Positions 1 to 9,408 of a stretch of DNA of 64,000 nucleotides are shown here, piece by piece. Both the position numbers and the translations under genes were made by a program. The DNA lies in NCBI RefSeq assembly GCF_900168165.1, contig NZ_FUYV01000004.1:175048-239047 (forward strand), in the 5' to 3' direction. Source of the stretch: Alkalitalea saponilacus. Lineage in GTDB: Bacteria; Bacteroidota; Bacteroidia; Bacteroidales; Marinilabiliaceae. Position 1 is the stretch's first letter; each line of letters starts with the position of its first letter. The notes beneath the pieces are model-generated. The model saw only the letters and a program-made list of their open reading frames with translations. It was not told the origin of the DNA and did no database searches.

Positions 1-1105
1 AAGCGACGATGTATTAAAACAGATTACCAAAGAGACTTTTTCATTTGATATTCCATTGAAAAAAGTGGAGGAGGGGGTTTATGTTTTGGAACTGTTTCAC
101 GGGCCCACTCAGGCTTTTAAGGATGTTGGCGCCAGATGTTTGTCAAGATTGTTGGGGCATTTTAATAAGGGGGAAAGCAGAAAATTAATGGTGTTAACTG
201 CCACCTCAGGTGATACCGGAGGTGCTGTGGCACACGGTTTTCACCGTGTACCTGGTGTTGAAGTAGTGGTTCTATATCCATACGGAAAGGTAAGCCCATA
301 CCAGGAGTATCAGATTACCGGACCAGGTGACAATGTTCACGCCATTGCTGTGGATGGCAGTTTCGACGATTGCCAGCGACTTGTTAAGGAGGCATTTAAC
401 GACCAGGTTTTGCGGGAGCAGATTTACATGACCTCGGCCAACTCCATAAATATTGGCAGGTTGGTTCCGCAATCGGTTTATTATTTTCAGGTAATTTCTC
501 AGCTACGTCGCATGGGAATTGAAGATGCTCCGGTGATAACAGTTCCCAGTGGTAATTTCGGAAATATTACAGCAGCCATGTTGGCTACCAGAATGGGATT
601 GCCGGTTAAGCGGTTCATAGCAGCTACCAATGCCAATGATGTAGTCCCTCGCTTTCTGAAATCAGGCAAGTACGATCCACAGGCCACCATTCCAACCGTT
701 GCAAATGCAATGGATGTAGGTGATCCGAGTAATTTTAGCCGTATGTTCGATCTTTTCCGCAATGATATTGATGACCTTCGAAAAAACCTTATTTCCTCAC
801 CGGTTTCAGATGATGAGATAAAATCAACCATTGTGGAAGTGTACAAAAGCAAAGGGTATTTAATGGATCCGCATACCGCTTCGGCTTATGCCGTGGTTAA
901 AAAGGAGCGAAAAGATGATGAAACAGCAGTTTTTGTTTCAACAGCTCATCCTTTTAAGTTCAACGAGGTGATAGATCAAATTTTACCCGGAGAATTGAAT
1001 AAATCAGGTTACAGTATTGATTTTGAGATTGGAAAGAATGTTGGAAAGGATATTATGCCGGCTTTTTACAAGGAATTTAGGAGTAGGATAGAAAAAATGG
1101 CATGA
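1..1105 (+). CDS. thrC: Threonine synthase, 5' truncated by the window edge
   Basis: This PLP enzyme converts O-phospho-homoserine to threonine in the cytoplasm. The frame is open from base 2, with no need for the TTG at 56: upstream codons already read as threonine synthase, so the real start lies outside the window. The motif FHGPTQAFKDVG holds the PLP lysine, and SGDTGGAVA and PSGNFGN are the usual phosphate and cofactor loops. About 367 residues are visible of the roughly 430 usual in this family, so only the N-terminal part is missing. It is followed by a 135-bp AT-rich gap before an unrelated TPR gene. In Bacteroidota thrC often follows thrA and a homoserine kinase, which would be off the left edge. 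Identification is very secure. Confidence 0.96.
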   Translation, partial: SDDVLKQITKETFSFDIPLKKVEEGVYVLELFHGPTQAFKDVGARCLSRLLGHFNKGESRKLMVLTATSGDTGGAVAHGFHRVPGVEVVVLYPYGKVSPYQEYQITGPGDNVHAIAVDGSFDDCQRLVKEAFNDQVLREQIYMTSANSINIGRLVPQSVYYFQVISQLRRMGIEDAPVITVPSGNFGNITAAMLATRMGLPVKRFIAATNANDVVPRFLKSGKYDPQATIPTVANAMDVGDPSNFSRMFDLFRNDIDDLRKNLISSPVSDDEIKSTIVEVYKSKGYLMDPHTASAYAVVKKERKDDETAVFVSTAHPFKFNEVIDQILPGELNKSGYSIDFEIGKNVGKDIMPAFYKEFRSRIEKMA

Positions 1106-1240
1106 TCATTGAATGATTTTTTATAATTTTAATATTTAAAAATGTTTTTTCTGATTTTTAAAAAAATGTTATTTTTACGCATCCTAAAAAATCAGGCAAT
1201 TTTGAACTTAATATAAAAGAAACAATAAAAACGAAGGATT

Positions 1241-1879
1241 ATGAAGTATTTAGCAGTTGTAGGATTGATGTTTTTTTCACTGGTTGTTTTTGCGCAGGAT
1301 GGAACTTCGCACATTGAATTACAGAATCAGGGAAATGATGCACTAAGAGAGAATAATTTCGCAGAAGCTCTTGAGTTGTATGAAGCCGCTTTAGCAGTAT
1401 GGCCTGAAGATGAGGAGGTAAATTCAGCAATGATTTTTAACATGGCAACTTGCGCACGCCGCTCTGATAACCACGAAAAGGCTCTTGAATATTATCAAAA
1501 GTCTGTTGATCTTGGGTACCGTGCAGACTTCTCAACTTTTTATGTAGCAACAGCGCTAAACAATCTGGAGCGTCATGATGAAATGGAAGAGGTGTTGCTT
1601 CAGGCACTTGTAGATTTTCGCTCTAGTTCTGTTTTTGGACATATGCGTCGCCTTTTAACCAATTACTATTTGCGTCAGGGAGCCGAGCCATACAACAGGG
1701 CATCGCAAATACTTGCAACGGCTCAGGATGCAGATCCATCTGAATTCGATGAAATTACTGCTCGTGCAAATGTTGAGTTTGAAAAAGCCAAACCTTGGTT
1801 TGAGAAAGTAATTGAAATTGATCCAGACAATTCAAATGCTCAGGCATCATTGAGAGAGATCAATACTCGTCTTAACTAA
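1241..1879 (+). CDS. Exported tetratricopeptide-repeat protein
   Basis: A 212-residue protein with a clear signal peptide (MKYLAVVGLMFFSLVVFAQ, cleaved near residue 19) followed by TPR-like helix pairs: residues about 26-60 (NDALRENNFAEALELYEAAL), 65-100 (ALEYYQKSVDLGY) and 180-205 (AKPWFEKVIEIDPDNSNAQ). It is likely a periplasmic scaffold or protein-interaction module; no enzymatic motif is visible. It probably forms its own transcription unit: a strong terminator follows at 1894-1940, and an AT-rich leader with a TATTTTTAC box near 1170 precedes it. A second exported TPR protein lies at 7429-8601. The partner is unknown. Confidence 0.85.
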   Translation: MKYLAVVGLMFFSLVVFAQDGTSHIELQNQGNDALRENNFAEALELYEAALAVWPEDEEVNSAMIFNMATCARRSDNHEKALEYYQKSVDLGYRADFSTFYVATALNNLERHDEMEEVLLQALVDFRSSSVFGHMRRLLTNYYLRQGAEPYNRASQILATAQDADPSEFDEITARANVEFEKAKPWFEKVIEIDPDNSNAQASLREINTRLN

Positions 1880-1893
1880 TTCAGGGTATATTA

Positions 1894-1940
1894 AGCACAA
1901 AAAAAGAGGACATCCAATGGATGTCCTCTTTTTTTGTGCT
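1894..1940. terminator. Bidirectional terminator between TPR gene and clpC
   Basis: Perfect 22-bp inverted repeat (arms 1894-1915 and 1919-1940) around a 3-nt AAT loop. The GC-rich part is AGAGGACATCC, flanked by A and T runs on both sides, so it works for the rightward TPR gene and for clpC coming from the other side. It ends 10 bp before the clpC stop codon. Confidence 0.9.
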
Positions 1941-1950
1941 GTTTTAATAA

Positions 1951-4509
1951 TTAATTATTAGACTCTTTGCCATGCTTGCTGGCTGCTTTCTTTGTTGCAT
2001 CTTTATCACCCTCTAATGCCACAATTTTAGTAGTGATTTTTTCTTCTTTATCATCAAAATCAACCTCTATGGCATCTCCTTCCGATATGGAAGCCTGAAT
2101 GATAACCTCGGCCATTTCATCTTCAAGATATTTCTGAATGGCTCGTTTTAACGGACGTGCACCATATTGAATATCAAATCCTTTAGATGCAATAAAATTC
2201 TTTGCTTTGTCGGTTAGTTGAAGTTTGTATCCCAAACTTTCTACCCTTGAAAAAAGACCTTTTAATTCGATATCGATGATACTGTAAATGTCTGCCTCCG
2301 TTAGGTTGTTAAAGATAATTACATCGTCAATCCTGTTGAGGAACTCAGGTGCGAAGGCTTTTTTTAGTGCTTTTTCAATTACCCCTTTGGCAAATTCATT
2401 ATCGCTTTTTGCTCCGGATGGGACAAACCCGACACCCCTCCCAAAATCTTTAAGTTCACGCGTTCCTATGTTGGATGTCATGATGATGATGGTGTTTTTG
2501 AAATCAACCCTGCGTCCCAGGCTATCGGTCAGGCGTCCTTCGTCCAAAACCTGAAGCATCAGGTGAAATACATCGGGGTGAGCTTTCTCAATTTCATCCA
2601 GAAGGACCACTGAATATGGTCTTCTGCGTACTTTCTCAGTCAATTGTCCACCCTCTTCATAACCAATGTATCCCGGAGGTGCTCCAACCAAGCGCGACAC
2701 ACTGAATTTCTCCATATATTCACTCATGTCGATGCGAATGAGTGAATCGGTGGTGTCAAAAAGATATTGGGCAAGAATTTTAGCCAAATGTGTTTTTCCA
2801 ACCCCTGTCGGCCCTAAAAATACAAATGAACCAATAGGCCGGTTTGGATCCTTTAATCCAGCTCTGTTGCGTTGAATGGCCTTTACAATCTTTTGAATGG
2901 CCTCTTCCTGTCCTATAACTTTACCTTTGAGCTGTTCTCCCATTTTCAGCAAACGGAAACCTTCTGCCTGTGCCACTCTTTGTACAGGAATTCCGGTCAT
3001 CATGGCAACAACTTCGGCAACTTTCTCAGCGTCAACAACTTCTCTATGCTTTTGAAGCTCTTCTTCCCATTTGACCTTTGATTGCTCAAGCTCATCAAGC
3101 AGAGTCTTCTCCTTATCCCGGAAACTCGCAGCCAATTCAAAATTTTGAGCTTTTACAGCTTTGATTTTGTTCTCTTTGGTCTCTTCTATTTGGTTTTCCA
3201 GCTTAAGAATGGTTTCAGGAACCACAATGTTTGAAATATGCACCCTCGAACCTGCCTCATCCAGAGCATCAATGGCTTTATCAGGCAGATGGCGGTCAGA
3301 TATGTACCTTTCGGTCAGTTTTACACAAGCATCAATGGCCTCAGGCGTATACTCAACGTTATGATGATCTTCATATTTAGGTTTGATATTATTGAGGATT
3401 TCAAAAGTCTCCTCAACACTGGTGGGCTCAATCATGATTTTTTGAAAACGACGCTCAAGAGCTCCGTCTTTTTCAATGTGCTGACGATACTCATCTAATG
3501 TGGTCGCTCCAATGCATTGAATCTCACCACGAGCCAAGGCAGGCTTGAGCATGTTGGCTGCATCCAGAGAGCCTGTAGCACCTCCTGCTCCTACAATGGT
3601 GTGAATTTCGTCAATAAAGAGTATGATTCCGGGATTTTTCGACAATTCATTAAGGATGGCCTTAATACGTTCTTCAAATTGTCCGCGATACTTTGTCCCT
3701 GCAACGATGGATGCAAGATCCAGTGTAACCACTCGTTTATCAAAGAGCACTCTGGAAACCTTTCTCTCTACAATTCGAAGAGCTAATCCTTCAGCAATGG
3801 CTGATTTTCCAACTCCGGGTTCCCCAATTAGTATGGGGTTATTCTTTTTTCGACGGCTTAATATTTGTGCCAGTCGTTCGATTTCCCTCTCACGGCCAAC
3901 GATGGGATCCAATCGTCCTTCTTCTGCAGCCTTGGTAATATCAATGCCGAAATTATCCAGTACAGGCGTTTCACTGGCCGTTTTGGCTCCGGTTGGTTTA
4001 GACCCTTCAGGATTGCCTCCTCCTGACCCAAAAGGATTATCATGATCGTCATCATCCGGCATTTGAGAACGCATGTTTGCGCTACCTCTAGTCAGTTGAT
4101 GTTTTAATTGGTTATATTTTACGTTGTATTCTTCCATGATTTCAGAAATTGTACCGTTAGAATCTCTTAATAGAGCCAACAAAAGGTGCAAGGTTGTGAT
4201 TTTTTCACTTTTCAAAGATCTTGCTTCTAGGTGCACCAATTTTAAAATTTGCTCTGTTGACTTTAAAAGGGGTAAATGCTCCATTTTGTTCAATGGCTTA
4301 TTCCCTTTTATTTTGTTTTCTATGGTTTCTCGTAGTTGACTAAAATCTACTTTAAGCCTTTCCAGTAATCTACATGCTTTTCCCTCCGGTTGTAACAAAA
4401 TTCCCAGTAATAAATGTTCCGGAGCAATAAACAGATTGCCCAATCTTAATGCTTCTTCTTTGCTGGAAGTAATTACGTCCCGCACACGTGATGAATAATT
4501 CAAATCCAT
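1951..4509 (-). CDS. clpC: ATP-dependent Clp protease ATP-binding subunit ClpC
   Basis: An 852-residue HSP100 unfoldase that feeds proteins to ClpP. Domains: Clp-N double repeat 1-145, a Gly/Pro/Asp-rich linker 150-180, AAA-1 with Walker A GEPGVGKS at 229-236, a UVR-type coiled segment around 430-480 (KAVKAQNFELAASFRDKE), AAA-2 with Walker A GPTGVGKTHLAK, and a C-terminal D2-small domain. The tripeptide VGF within GRGVGF is the ClpP-docking loop, which separates it from the disaggregase ClpB. The tail after residue 820 is charged and low-complexity. It is divergent from gyrA. The 5' leader has a 14-bp palindrome at 4571-4584 that could be an operator. clpP is not in this window. Confidence 0.96.
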   Translation of the reverse strand: MDLNYSSRVRDVITSSKEEALRLGNLFIAPEHLLLGILLQPEGKACRLLERLKVDFSQLRETIENKIKGNKPLNKMEHLPLLKSTEQILKLVHLEARSLKSEKITTLHLLLALLRDSNGTISEIMEEYNVKYNQLKHQLTRGSANMRSQMPDDDDHDNPFGSGGGNPEGSKPTGAKTASETPVLDNFGIDITKAAEEGRLDPIVGREREIERLAQILSRRKKNNPILIGEPGVGKSAIAEGLALRIVERKVSRVLFDKRVVTLDLASIVAGTKYRGQFEERIKAILNELSKNPGIILFIDEIHTIVGAGGATGSLDAANMLKPALARGEIQCIGATTLDEYRQHIEKDGALERRFQKIMIEPTSVEETFEILNNIKPKYEDHHNVEYTPEAIDACVKLTERYISDRHLPDKAIDALDEAGSRVHISNIVVPETILKLENQIEETKENKIKAVKAQNFELAASFRDKEKTLLDELEQSKVKWEEELQKHREVVDAEKVAEVVAMMTGIPVQRVAQAEGFRLLKMGEQLKGKVIGQEEAIQKIVKAIQRNRAGLKDPNRPIGSFVFLGPTGVGKTHLAKILAQYLFDTTDSLIRIDMSEYMEKFSVSRLVGAPPGYIGYEEGGQLTEKVRRRPYSVVLLDEIEKAHPDVFHLMLQVLDEGRLTDSLGRRVDFKNTIIIMTSNIGTRELKDFGRGVGFVPSGAKSDNEFAKGVIEKALKKAFAPEFLNRIDDVIIFNNLTEADIYSIIDIELKGLFSRVESLGYKLQLTDKAKNFIASKGFDIQYGARPLKRAIQKYLEDEMAEVIIQASISEGDAIEVDFDDKEEKITTKIVALEGDKDATKKAASKHGKESNN

Positions 4510-4570
4510 AGCTTACTCTCTCAATTCTTAATTATGGTTTGGTGAAAAAGGCTTGTCTGATGCCTGATCA

Positions 4571-4584
4571 CGAAACCGGTTTCG
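4571..4584. promoter_or_regulatory. Palindrome in the clpC 5' region
   Basis: CGAAACCGGTTTCG is a perfect 14-bp palindrome 62 bp upstream of the clpC start. It is followed on the plus strand by a second GGTTTCGG-like word (4593-4600), so the region reads as repeated GGTTTCGG blocks. It does not match the CtsR heptad-repeat operator known from Firmicutes. A role as a heat-shock operator is only a suggestion. Confidence 0.35.
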
Positions 4585-4779
4585 GTTTAGGTTTCGGGGT
4601 AGGTTTTTCTTAATCAGAAAAAAATCCCCGTTTTCTTCAGTTCTGAGTATTTTTTTTACCTGTAATTAATTCTCAAAAATAGTATATTTTATGCAAATAT
4701 CACACGTTGATTCAATGTTAATAAAAAGCGAGGCTACATATTTTCTTATTCCATGAATAATGTTTAATTTAGAGCGGTG

Positions 4780-4810
4780 AAAAAAAGGTCTTATAGACAG
4801 ACCTTTTTTT
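4780..4810 (+). terminator. Terminator-like hairpin in the gyrA leader
   Basis: Inverted repeat AAAAAAAGGTCT (4780-4791) and AGACCTTTTTTT (4799-4810) with a 7-nt loop and a terminal T7 run, ending 31 bp before the gyrA ATG. No plus-strand gene precedes it in the divergent clpC-gyrA gap, so it would act on gyrA leader transcripts as an attenuator, or end a short upstream RNA. Confidence 0.6.
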
Positions 4811-4841
4811 GTGTTCCAGACTCATCTAAAGATAGATTTAA

Positions 4842-7367
4842 ATGATTGAAGGAGATAGAATAATAAAGATTAACATTGAAGAGGAAATGAAGTCGGCTTA
4901 CATCGATTATTCGATGTCGGTAATTGTTTCCAGGGCACTTCCCGACGTAAGGGATGGCCTTAAACCGGTACACCGCAGGGTTCTGTTCGGAATGAATGAA
5001 CTGGGTGTTAATGCCGGAAAACCGTATAAGAAATCAGCTCGTATTGTGGGTGAAGTGTTGGGTAAATACCACCCGCATGGTGATTCATCGGTTTATTATG
5101 CCATGGTTCGTATGGCACAAACCTGGTCGATGCGATATCCATTGGTTGACGGACAAGGTAACTTTGGTTCTGTGGATGGTGATAGTCCGGCAGCCATGCG
5201 TTATACTGAAGCTCGTCTGAACAAGCTTTCTGAAGAGGCTTTAATGGATATTGATAAAAATACGGTTGATTTTCAGCTGAATTTTGATGACTCCTTAAAG
5301 GAGCCTACGGTCTTACCCACCCGGGCTCCATTGCTTCTTGTGAATGGAGCTTCGGGTATTGCTGTGGGGATGGCCACCAATATGGCACCACATAATTTGT
5401 CTGATACCATAGATGCAATTGTGGCATACGTGGACGATCCGGAAGTTGAGATCGACCGTTTGGTTGAAATTATTAAAGCCCCGGACTTTCCAACCGGTGG
5501 AACCATTTACGGTTATCAAGGTGTCAAAGATGGTTATGCCACAGGTCGCGGCAGGGTTGTTATAAGAGCAAAATCTGATGTGGAAACCACACCCAATGGC
5601 AGAGAAAAAATCATTATCTCGGAGATTCCTTATTTGGTTAATAAGGCAGAACTGATCATGAAAATTGCCGATCTGGTAAACGATAAAAAAATAGATGGCA
5701 TTTCAAATGTAAATGATGAGTCAGACCGTGACGGAATGCGCATTGTTATCGATCTTAAGAAAGATGCAATCGCAAACGTGGTTCTGAATCATCTGTACAA
5801 ATATACCGCGCTGCAATCTTCCTTTGGTATTAATAACATTGCCCTTGTTAAAGGACGTCCCAGACTACTTAATTTAAAAGAGATCATCAGTTGTTTTGTG
5901 GAGCATCGTCACGATGTTGTTACCCGTAGAACCCAGTTTGAACTGGATCAGGCAGAAAAACGTGCCCACATTCTTGAAGGGCTAATCATTGCCAGCGATA
6001 ACATTGATGAGGTTATTAAAATTATCAGAGCAGCACAAACTCCTGATCAGGCTAGGGAAGACCTGATTAATCGCTTTGAGTTGACAGAAATACAGGCTCG
6101 TGCAATTGTTGAGATGCGATTGAGACAACTAACAGGTCTTGAGCAGGATAAGCTTCGTCAGGAATATGAAGATCTTCTGAAAGAAATTGCGAGTTTAAAG
6201 AATATTCTGGAGCATGTGCATTTAAGGATGGAAATTATTAGGAATGAACTGCTTGAAATCAAAGGGAAATATAAAGATGAACGACGTACAGATATTGTTT
6301 ATTCATCTGAAGAATTTAACCCTGAAGATTTTTATGCCGATGATGAAATGATTATCACCATTTCGCATATGGGATATATTAAGCGAACTCCTTTGAGTGA
6401 GTTTAAAACTCAACACCGGGGAGGTGTTGGTTCAAAAGGAACAACCATGCGGGATGAGGATTTTATAGAGCACATTTATCCGGCATCTATGCACAATACC
6501 CTGATGTTTTTCACGAAAAAAGGAAAGTGTTTCTGGTTAAAGGTTTATGAAATTCCTGAAGGCCTTAAAAATACTAAAGGCCGCGCTATACAAAACCTAC
6601 TTAACATTGATCCTGACGATACGGTGAAAGCTTTTATCAGGGTTAAAAGATTAAATGAGGATGTTGAGTTTACCAAATCACATTATATTGTGATGGGTAC
6701 CAAAAAGGGTGTGATCAAGAAATCCTTACTGGCTGATTATTCAAGACCTCGCCAAAATGGTGTCAATGCGATTACTATTAAAGAGGATGATGAATTGATT
6801 CAGGCTCGTTTAACCAATGGCCGAAATGAAGTTTTAATGGCAACTCGATCAGGAAGAGCTATCCGATTTAACGAATCTGCGGTTCGTTGTATCGGTCGTA
6901 CTGGTCAGGGCGTCAAGGGTATAACCCTTGCCTCTGCCAACGACGAGGTGGTTGGCATGGTTTGTGTGAAGAATATGGATGAGGATATCCTTGTTATGTC
7001 TGAAAAAGGTTTTGGAAAACGTTCCAAAATTGAAGATTATCGGGTAACCAATAGGGGAGGGAAAGGTGTTAAAACCATGAGAATCACCGATAAAACCGGA
7101 GATCTTATTACCATTAAAAGTGTGAGCGACGATAATGACCTGATGATTATTAATAAATCAGGAATCACTATCAGGGTTTCAGTTTCGAATGTGCGCATAA
7201 CCGGTAGAGCCACTCAAGGTGTGAGGTTTATTAATCTTACAAAGAAGCAGGATGAAATTGCTTCTGTAACCAAGGTGCTTGCTGAACAGATTGAGGTTAG
7301 CATACTTGAAACAGGAACTGTAAATCCCGAAACGGAGATTAATGAAGACGATAATGCTCCGGAATAA
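4842..7367 (+). CDS. gyrA: DNA gyrase subunit A
   Basis: An 841-residue type IIA topoisomerase subunit that breaks and rejoins DNA during negative supercoiling. The N-terminal breakage-reunion domain is complete: the catalytic tyrosine is Tyr121 in [10 protein letters not shown], preceded by [10 protein letters not shown] (77-86) and QGNFGS. From about residue 500 the beta-pinwheel C-terminal domain follows, and a GyrA-box-like stretch GRTGQGVKG (near 690) supports gyrase rather than ParC. The tail is acidic. At the position of E. coli Asp87 the residue is Tyr86, a quinolone-resistance-type residue. A hairpin in the leader could modulate expression. Confidence 0.96.
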   Translation: MIEGDRIIKINIEEEMKSAYIDYSMSVIVSRALPDVRDGLKPVHRRVLFGMNELGVNAGKPYKKSARIVGEVLGKYHPHGDSSVYYAMVRMAQTWSMRYPLVDGQGNFGSVDGDSPAAMRYTEARLNKLSEEALMDIDKNTVDFQLNFDDSLKEPTVLPTRAPLLLVNGASGIAVGMATNMAPHNLSDTIDAIVAYVDDPEVEIDRLVEIIKAPDFPTGGTIYGYQGVKDGYATGRGRVVIRAKSDVETTPNGREKIIISEIPYLVNKAELIMKIADLVNDKKIDGISNVNDESDRDGMRIVIDLKKDAIANVVLNHLYKYTALQSSFGINNIALVKGRPRLLNLKEIISCFVEHRHDVVTRRTQFELDQAEKRAHILEGLIIASDNIDEVIKIIRAAQTPDQAREDLINRFELTEIQARAIVEMRLRQLTGLEQDKLRQEYEDLLKEIASLKNILEHVHLRMEIIRNELLEIKGKYKDERRTDIVYSSEEFNPEDFYADDEMIITISHMGYIKRTPLSEFKTQHRGGVGSKGTTMRDEDFIEHIYPASMHNTLMFFTKKGKCFWLKVYEIPEGLKNTKGRAIQNLLNIDPDDTVKAFIRVKRLNEDVEFTKSHYIVMGTKKGVIKKSLLADYSRPRQNGVNAITIKEDDELIQARLTNGRNEVLMATRSGRAIRFNESAVRCIGRTGQGVKGITLASANDEVVGMVCVKNMDEDILVMSEKGFGKRSKIEDYRVTNRGGKGVKTMRITDKTGDLITIKSVSDDNDLMIINKSGITIRVSVSNVRITGRATQGVRFINLTKKQDEIASVTKVLAEQIEVSILETGTVNPETEINEDDNAPE

Positions 7368-7399
7368 TTGATTTTTTCGAATTATTTGTTATAATTTTG
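7368..7399 (+). promoter_or_regulatory. Candidate Bacteroidota promoter for the TPR gene
   Basis: A TAATTTTG box (7392-7399) fits the TAnnTTTG -7 element of Bacteroidota sigma factor, with a TTG at 7368-7370 placed 21 bp upstream as the -33 element. Transcription would begin near 7406, about 23 bp before the ATG at 7429. The match is by eye only. Confidence 0.4.
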
Positions 7400-7428
7400 A
7401 TTGCAACAACAAACAAAAACAGACCACA

Positions 7429-8601
7429 ATGAAAAGATTATTTTTAGTTTTAATTTCAATCTTAGCCGTATCAGCTATATATGCCCAAAGAGGTAGGGTT
7501 GCAGCTGCTTCTGCTTTTTTGGATAACGGCGATATAGAGTCTGCACGTTCAAGACTTCAAGATGCATTCGAGCACGACAGAACACGGGAATGGCCACGAA
7601 CATACATCGTTGCTGCACGTCTTGCTACCGAAGAGTATAATAGAACGAATGACAAAGCTAAGATTTTACAAGCAGTCGAGCATTATAAATATGCGGCTGA
7701 TCTTGATCAAAGAGATGAACAAGGTGGGAGACGAGCCAGACCTGGTAGGTTTGAGCGCGATCTTAAAGTGGCATTAACCTTTTTTGTACCTGAATTGCAA
7801 AATGCTGGTATTGACGCTTTCAATGAGGAAGATTTTACAACTGCGATGAAGATTTTTCGCAGTGTTGTGAATCTGAATAACCTACCAGTCTTTGAAGCGG
7901 ATGACTTGCCAGCGGACTCTGTTTTTATTTATTACACAGGACTTGCAGCCAGCAGAAGCCAGAATTGGGATGTTGCTGAAGAATTCTTTAAAAAGACCCT
8001 GGATTTGAGATATGGGGAGGGAGATCCAATTCTTTTGCTTCATGAGGTTTATGAACAGACAGGCGATTCTGCTAAAATGGGACCAAATCTAAAAAGAGGT
8101 TTTGAACTGTTTCCTGATGATGATAGGATTTTGACGTCCTTAATTAATTTTTACTTGCTTTCAGAACAGAATGAGCAAGCTCTTGAATATTTGAATACTG
8201 CCATTGAGGGTGACCCTGATAACTTCTCTTTCTATAATGCACGTGGTGTATTATATGACATGAGCGGTGAATATGAACTTGCTGAAGTGGAATATAGAAA
8301 AGCCATTGAGCTTAACCCCGAGTTTTTCGATCCGTTACTGAACTTGGGTGTTATATATTTTAATCGTGCGATTGATATGATGAGGGAAGCCAATGAAATA
8401 GCAGATTTTGCTAAATTTGAAGTTGCCCGTAAAGAAGCTCTGGATGTTTTCCGTAAGTCATTACCTTATATGGAAAGAGCTCATGAGATTAGACCAGAAG
8501 AAAGGATGGTTTTAGAGACTTTGAGAAATCTCTATTATCGTTTTGAAATGATGGACAAATATGATGAAGTTGAGCAGAAACTTAAAGCTTTACAAGAGTA
8601 G
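7429..8601 (+). CDS. Exported tetratricopeptide-repeat protein
   Basis: A 390-residue protein with a signal peptide (MKRLFLVLISILAVSAIYAQ) and TPR helices along its length. Clear units are at about 130-160, 175-200, 245-275 (QALEYLNTAIEGDPDNFSFY) and 280-310 (LAEVEYRKAIELNPEFFDPL), the last two being canonical TPRs in tandem. It is predicted to be periplasmic or surface-associated. The gene follows gyrA by 61 bp but has its own promoter-like box and a strong terminator, so it need not belong with gyrA. Function cannot be assigned from repeats alone. Confidence 0.87.
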   Translation: MKRLFLVLISILAVSAIYAQRGRVAAASAFLDNGDIESARSRLQDAFEHDRTREWPRTYIVAARLATEEYNRTNDKAKILQAVEHYKYAADLDQRDEQGGRRARPGRFERDLKVALTFFVPELQNAGIDAFNEEDFTTAMKIFRSVVNLNNLPVFEADDLPADSVFIYYTGLAASRSQNWDVAEEFFKKTLDLRYGEGDPILLLHEVYEQTGDSAKMGPNLKRGFELFPDDDRILTSLINFYLLSEQNEQALEYLNTAIEGDPDNFSFYNARGVLYDMSGEYELAEVEYRKAIELNPEFFDPLLNLGVIYFNRAIDMMREANEIADFAKFEVARKEALDVFRKSLPYMERAHEIRPEERMVLETLRNLYYRFEMMDKYDEVEQKLKALQE

Positions 8602-8634
8602 ATTAAAATACCGGGTAATACCCGGTATTTTAAT
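8602..8634 (+). terminator. Rho-independent terminator after the TPR gene
   Basis: Perfect 15-bp inverted repeat (8602-8616 and 8620-8634) with core TACCGGG/CCCGGTA and a 3-nt loop; the T-rich arm ends it. It starts right after the stop codon at 8601. Confidence 0.88.
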
Positions 8635-8750
8635 ATATATGCAAATTAACATAATGTCAATTATAAGACTCAGGTATTGGCTGATTTCCTTTGATCAATT
8701 CCAACCTGAAACATAAGGAATAATTAATGTTTTTTTCGTAAAGAAAACCG

Positions 8751-9408
8751 TGTTGATTGAGCGTATCGAGTTTACGGTTTTTAGAAACGAGTCATTATTA
8801 CAACTTGAATCTTTAGTATGAAAATAGATTATGAAGAGTTCAACCGAATGCAATTTGTATCAATTGTGACAATAAGGTTAATCATGAAAACAATTACATG
8901 GAGATGAAATAAAAGACTAATTGTAAAAAGAGAAATGTTTAAGTCTGGCTTGAAATGCCCATGCTTAGCCAAGTTTATTAGCTTATTAATTATGCGAAGC
9001 AGTCTATATGTCTCTATATAGACGAGTCAATAGGTCAAAGCCAAGTCAAAACGGATATACAGTTAAAGATAACTAATTTGTTGATTGAGCGTATCGAGTT
9101 TACGGTTTTTAGAAACGAGTCATTATTACAACTTGAATCTTTAGTATGAAAATAGATTACGAAGAGTTCAACCGAATGCAATTTGTATCAATTGTGACAA
9201 TAAGGTTAATCACGAAAACAATTACATGGAGATGAAATAAAAGACTAATTGTAAAAAGAGAAATGTTTAAGTCTGGCTTGAAATGCACATGCTTTAGCCA
9301 AGTTTATTAGCTTATTAATTATGCGAAGCAGTCTATATGTCTCTATATAGACGAGTCAATAGGACAAAGCGCAGTCCAAACGGATATACAGTTAAAGATA
9401 ACTAATTT
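8751..9408. repeat. Tandem duplication of a 328-bp non-coding unit
   Basis: Two head-to-tail copies, 8751-9079 and 9079-9408. By eye they differ by about seven substitutions and one 1-bp insertion, so they are roughly 97-98% identical. Each copy carries a palindrome GTCTATAT-6 nt-ATATAGAC (9002-9023; 9331-9352) and a 29-codon open frame beginning MKIDYEEFNRMQF (8818-8907; 9146-9235), which differs by one silent and one Met-to-Thr change. Copy 1 has an extra left arm, AAAACCGT at 8744-8751, pairing with ACGGTTTT at 8774-8781; copy 2 lacks that arm. The right end of copy 2 overlaps the last 7 bases of the serine hydrolase gene. No terminal inverted repeats or transposase were seen, so this is a local duplication rather than a recognised mobile element. 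Confidence 0.9.

Noticed and set aside
3623-4045. Open frame of 140 codons opposite clpC
   Set aside because: Antisense to a fully conserved region of clpC; the composition follows clpC codons.
8818-9235. 29-codon frames in the tandem repeat as real genes
   Set aside because: One silent and one replacement change do not show selection; reported only as part of the repeat.
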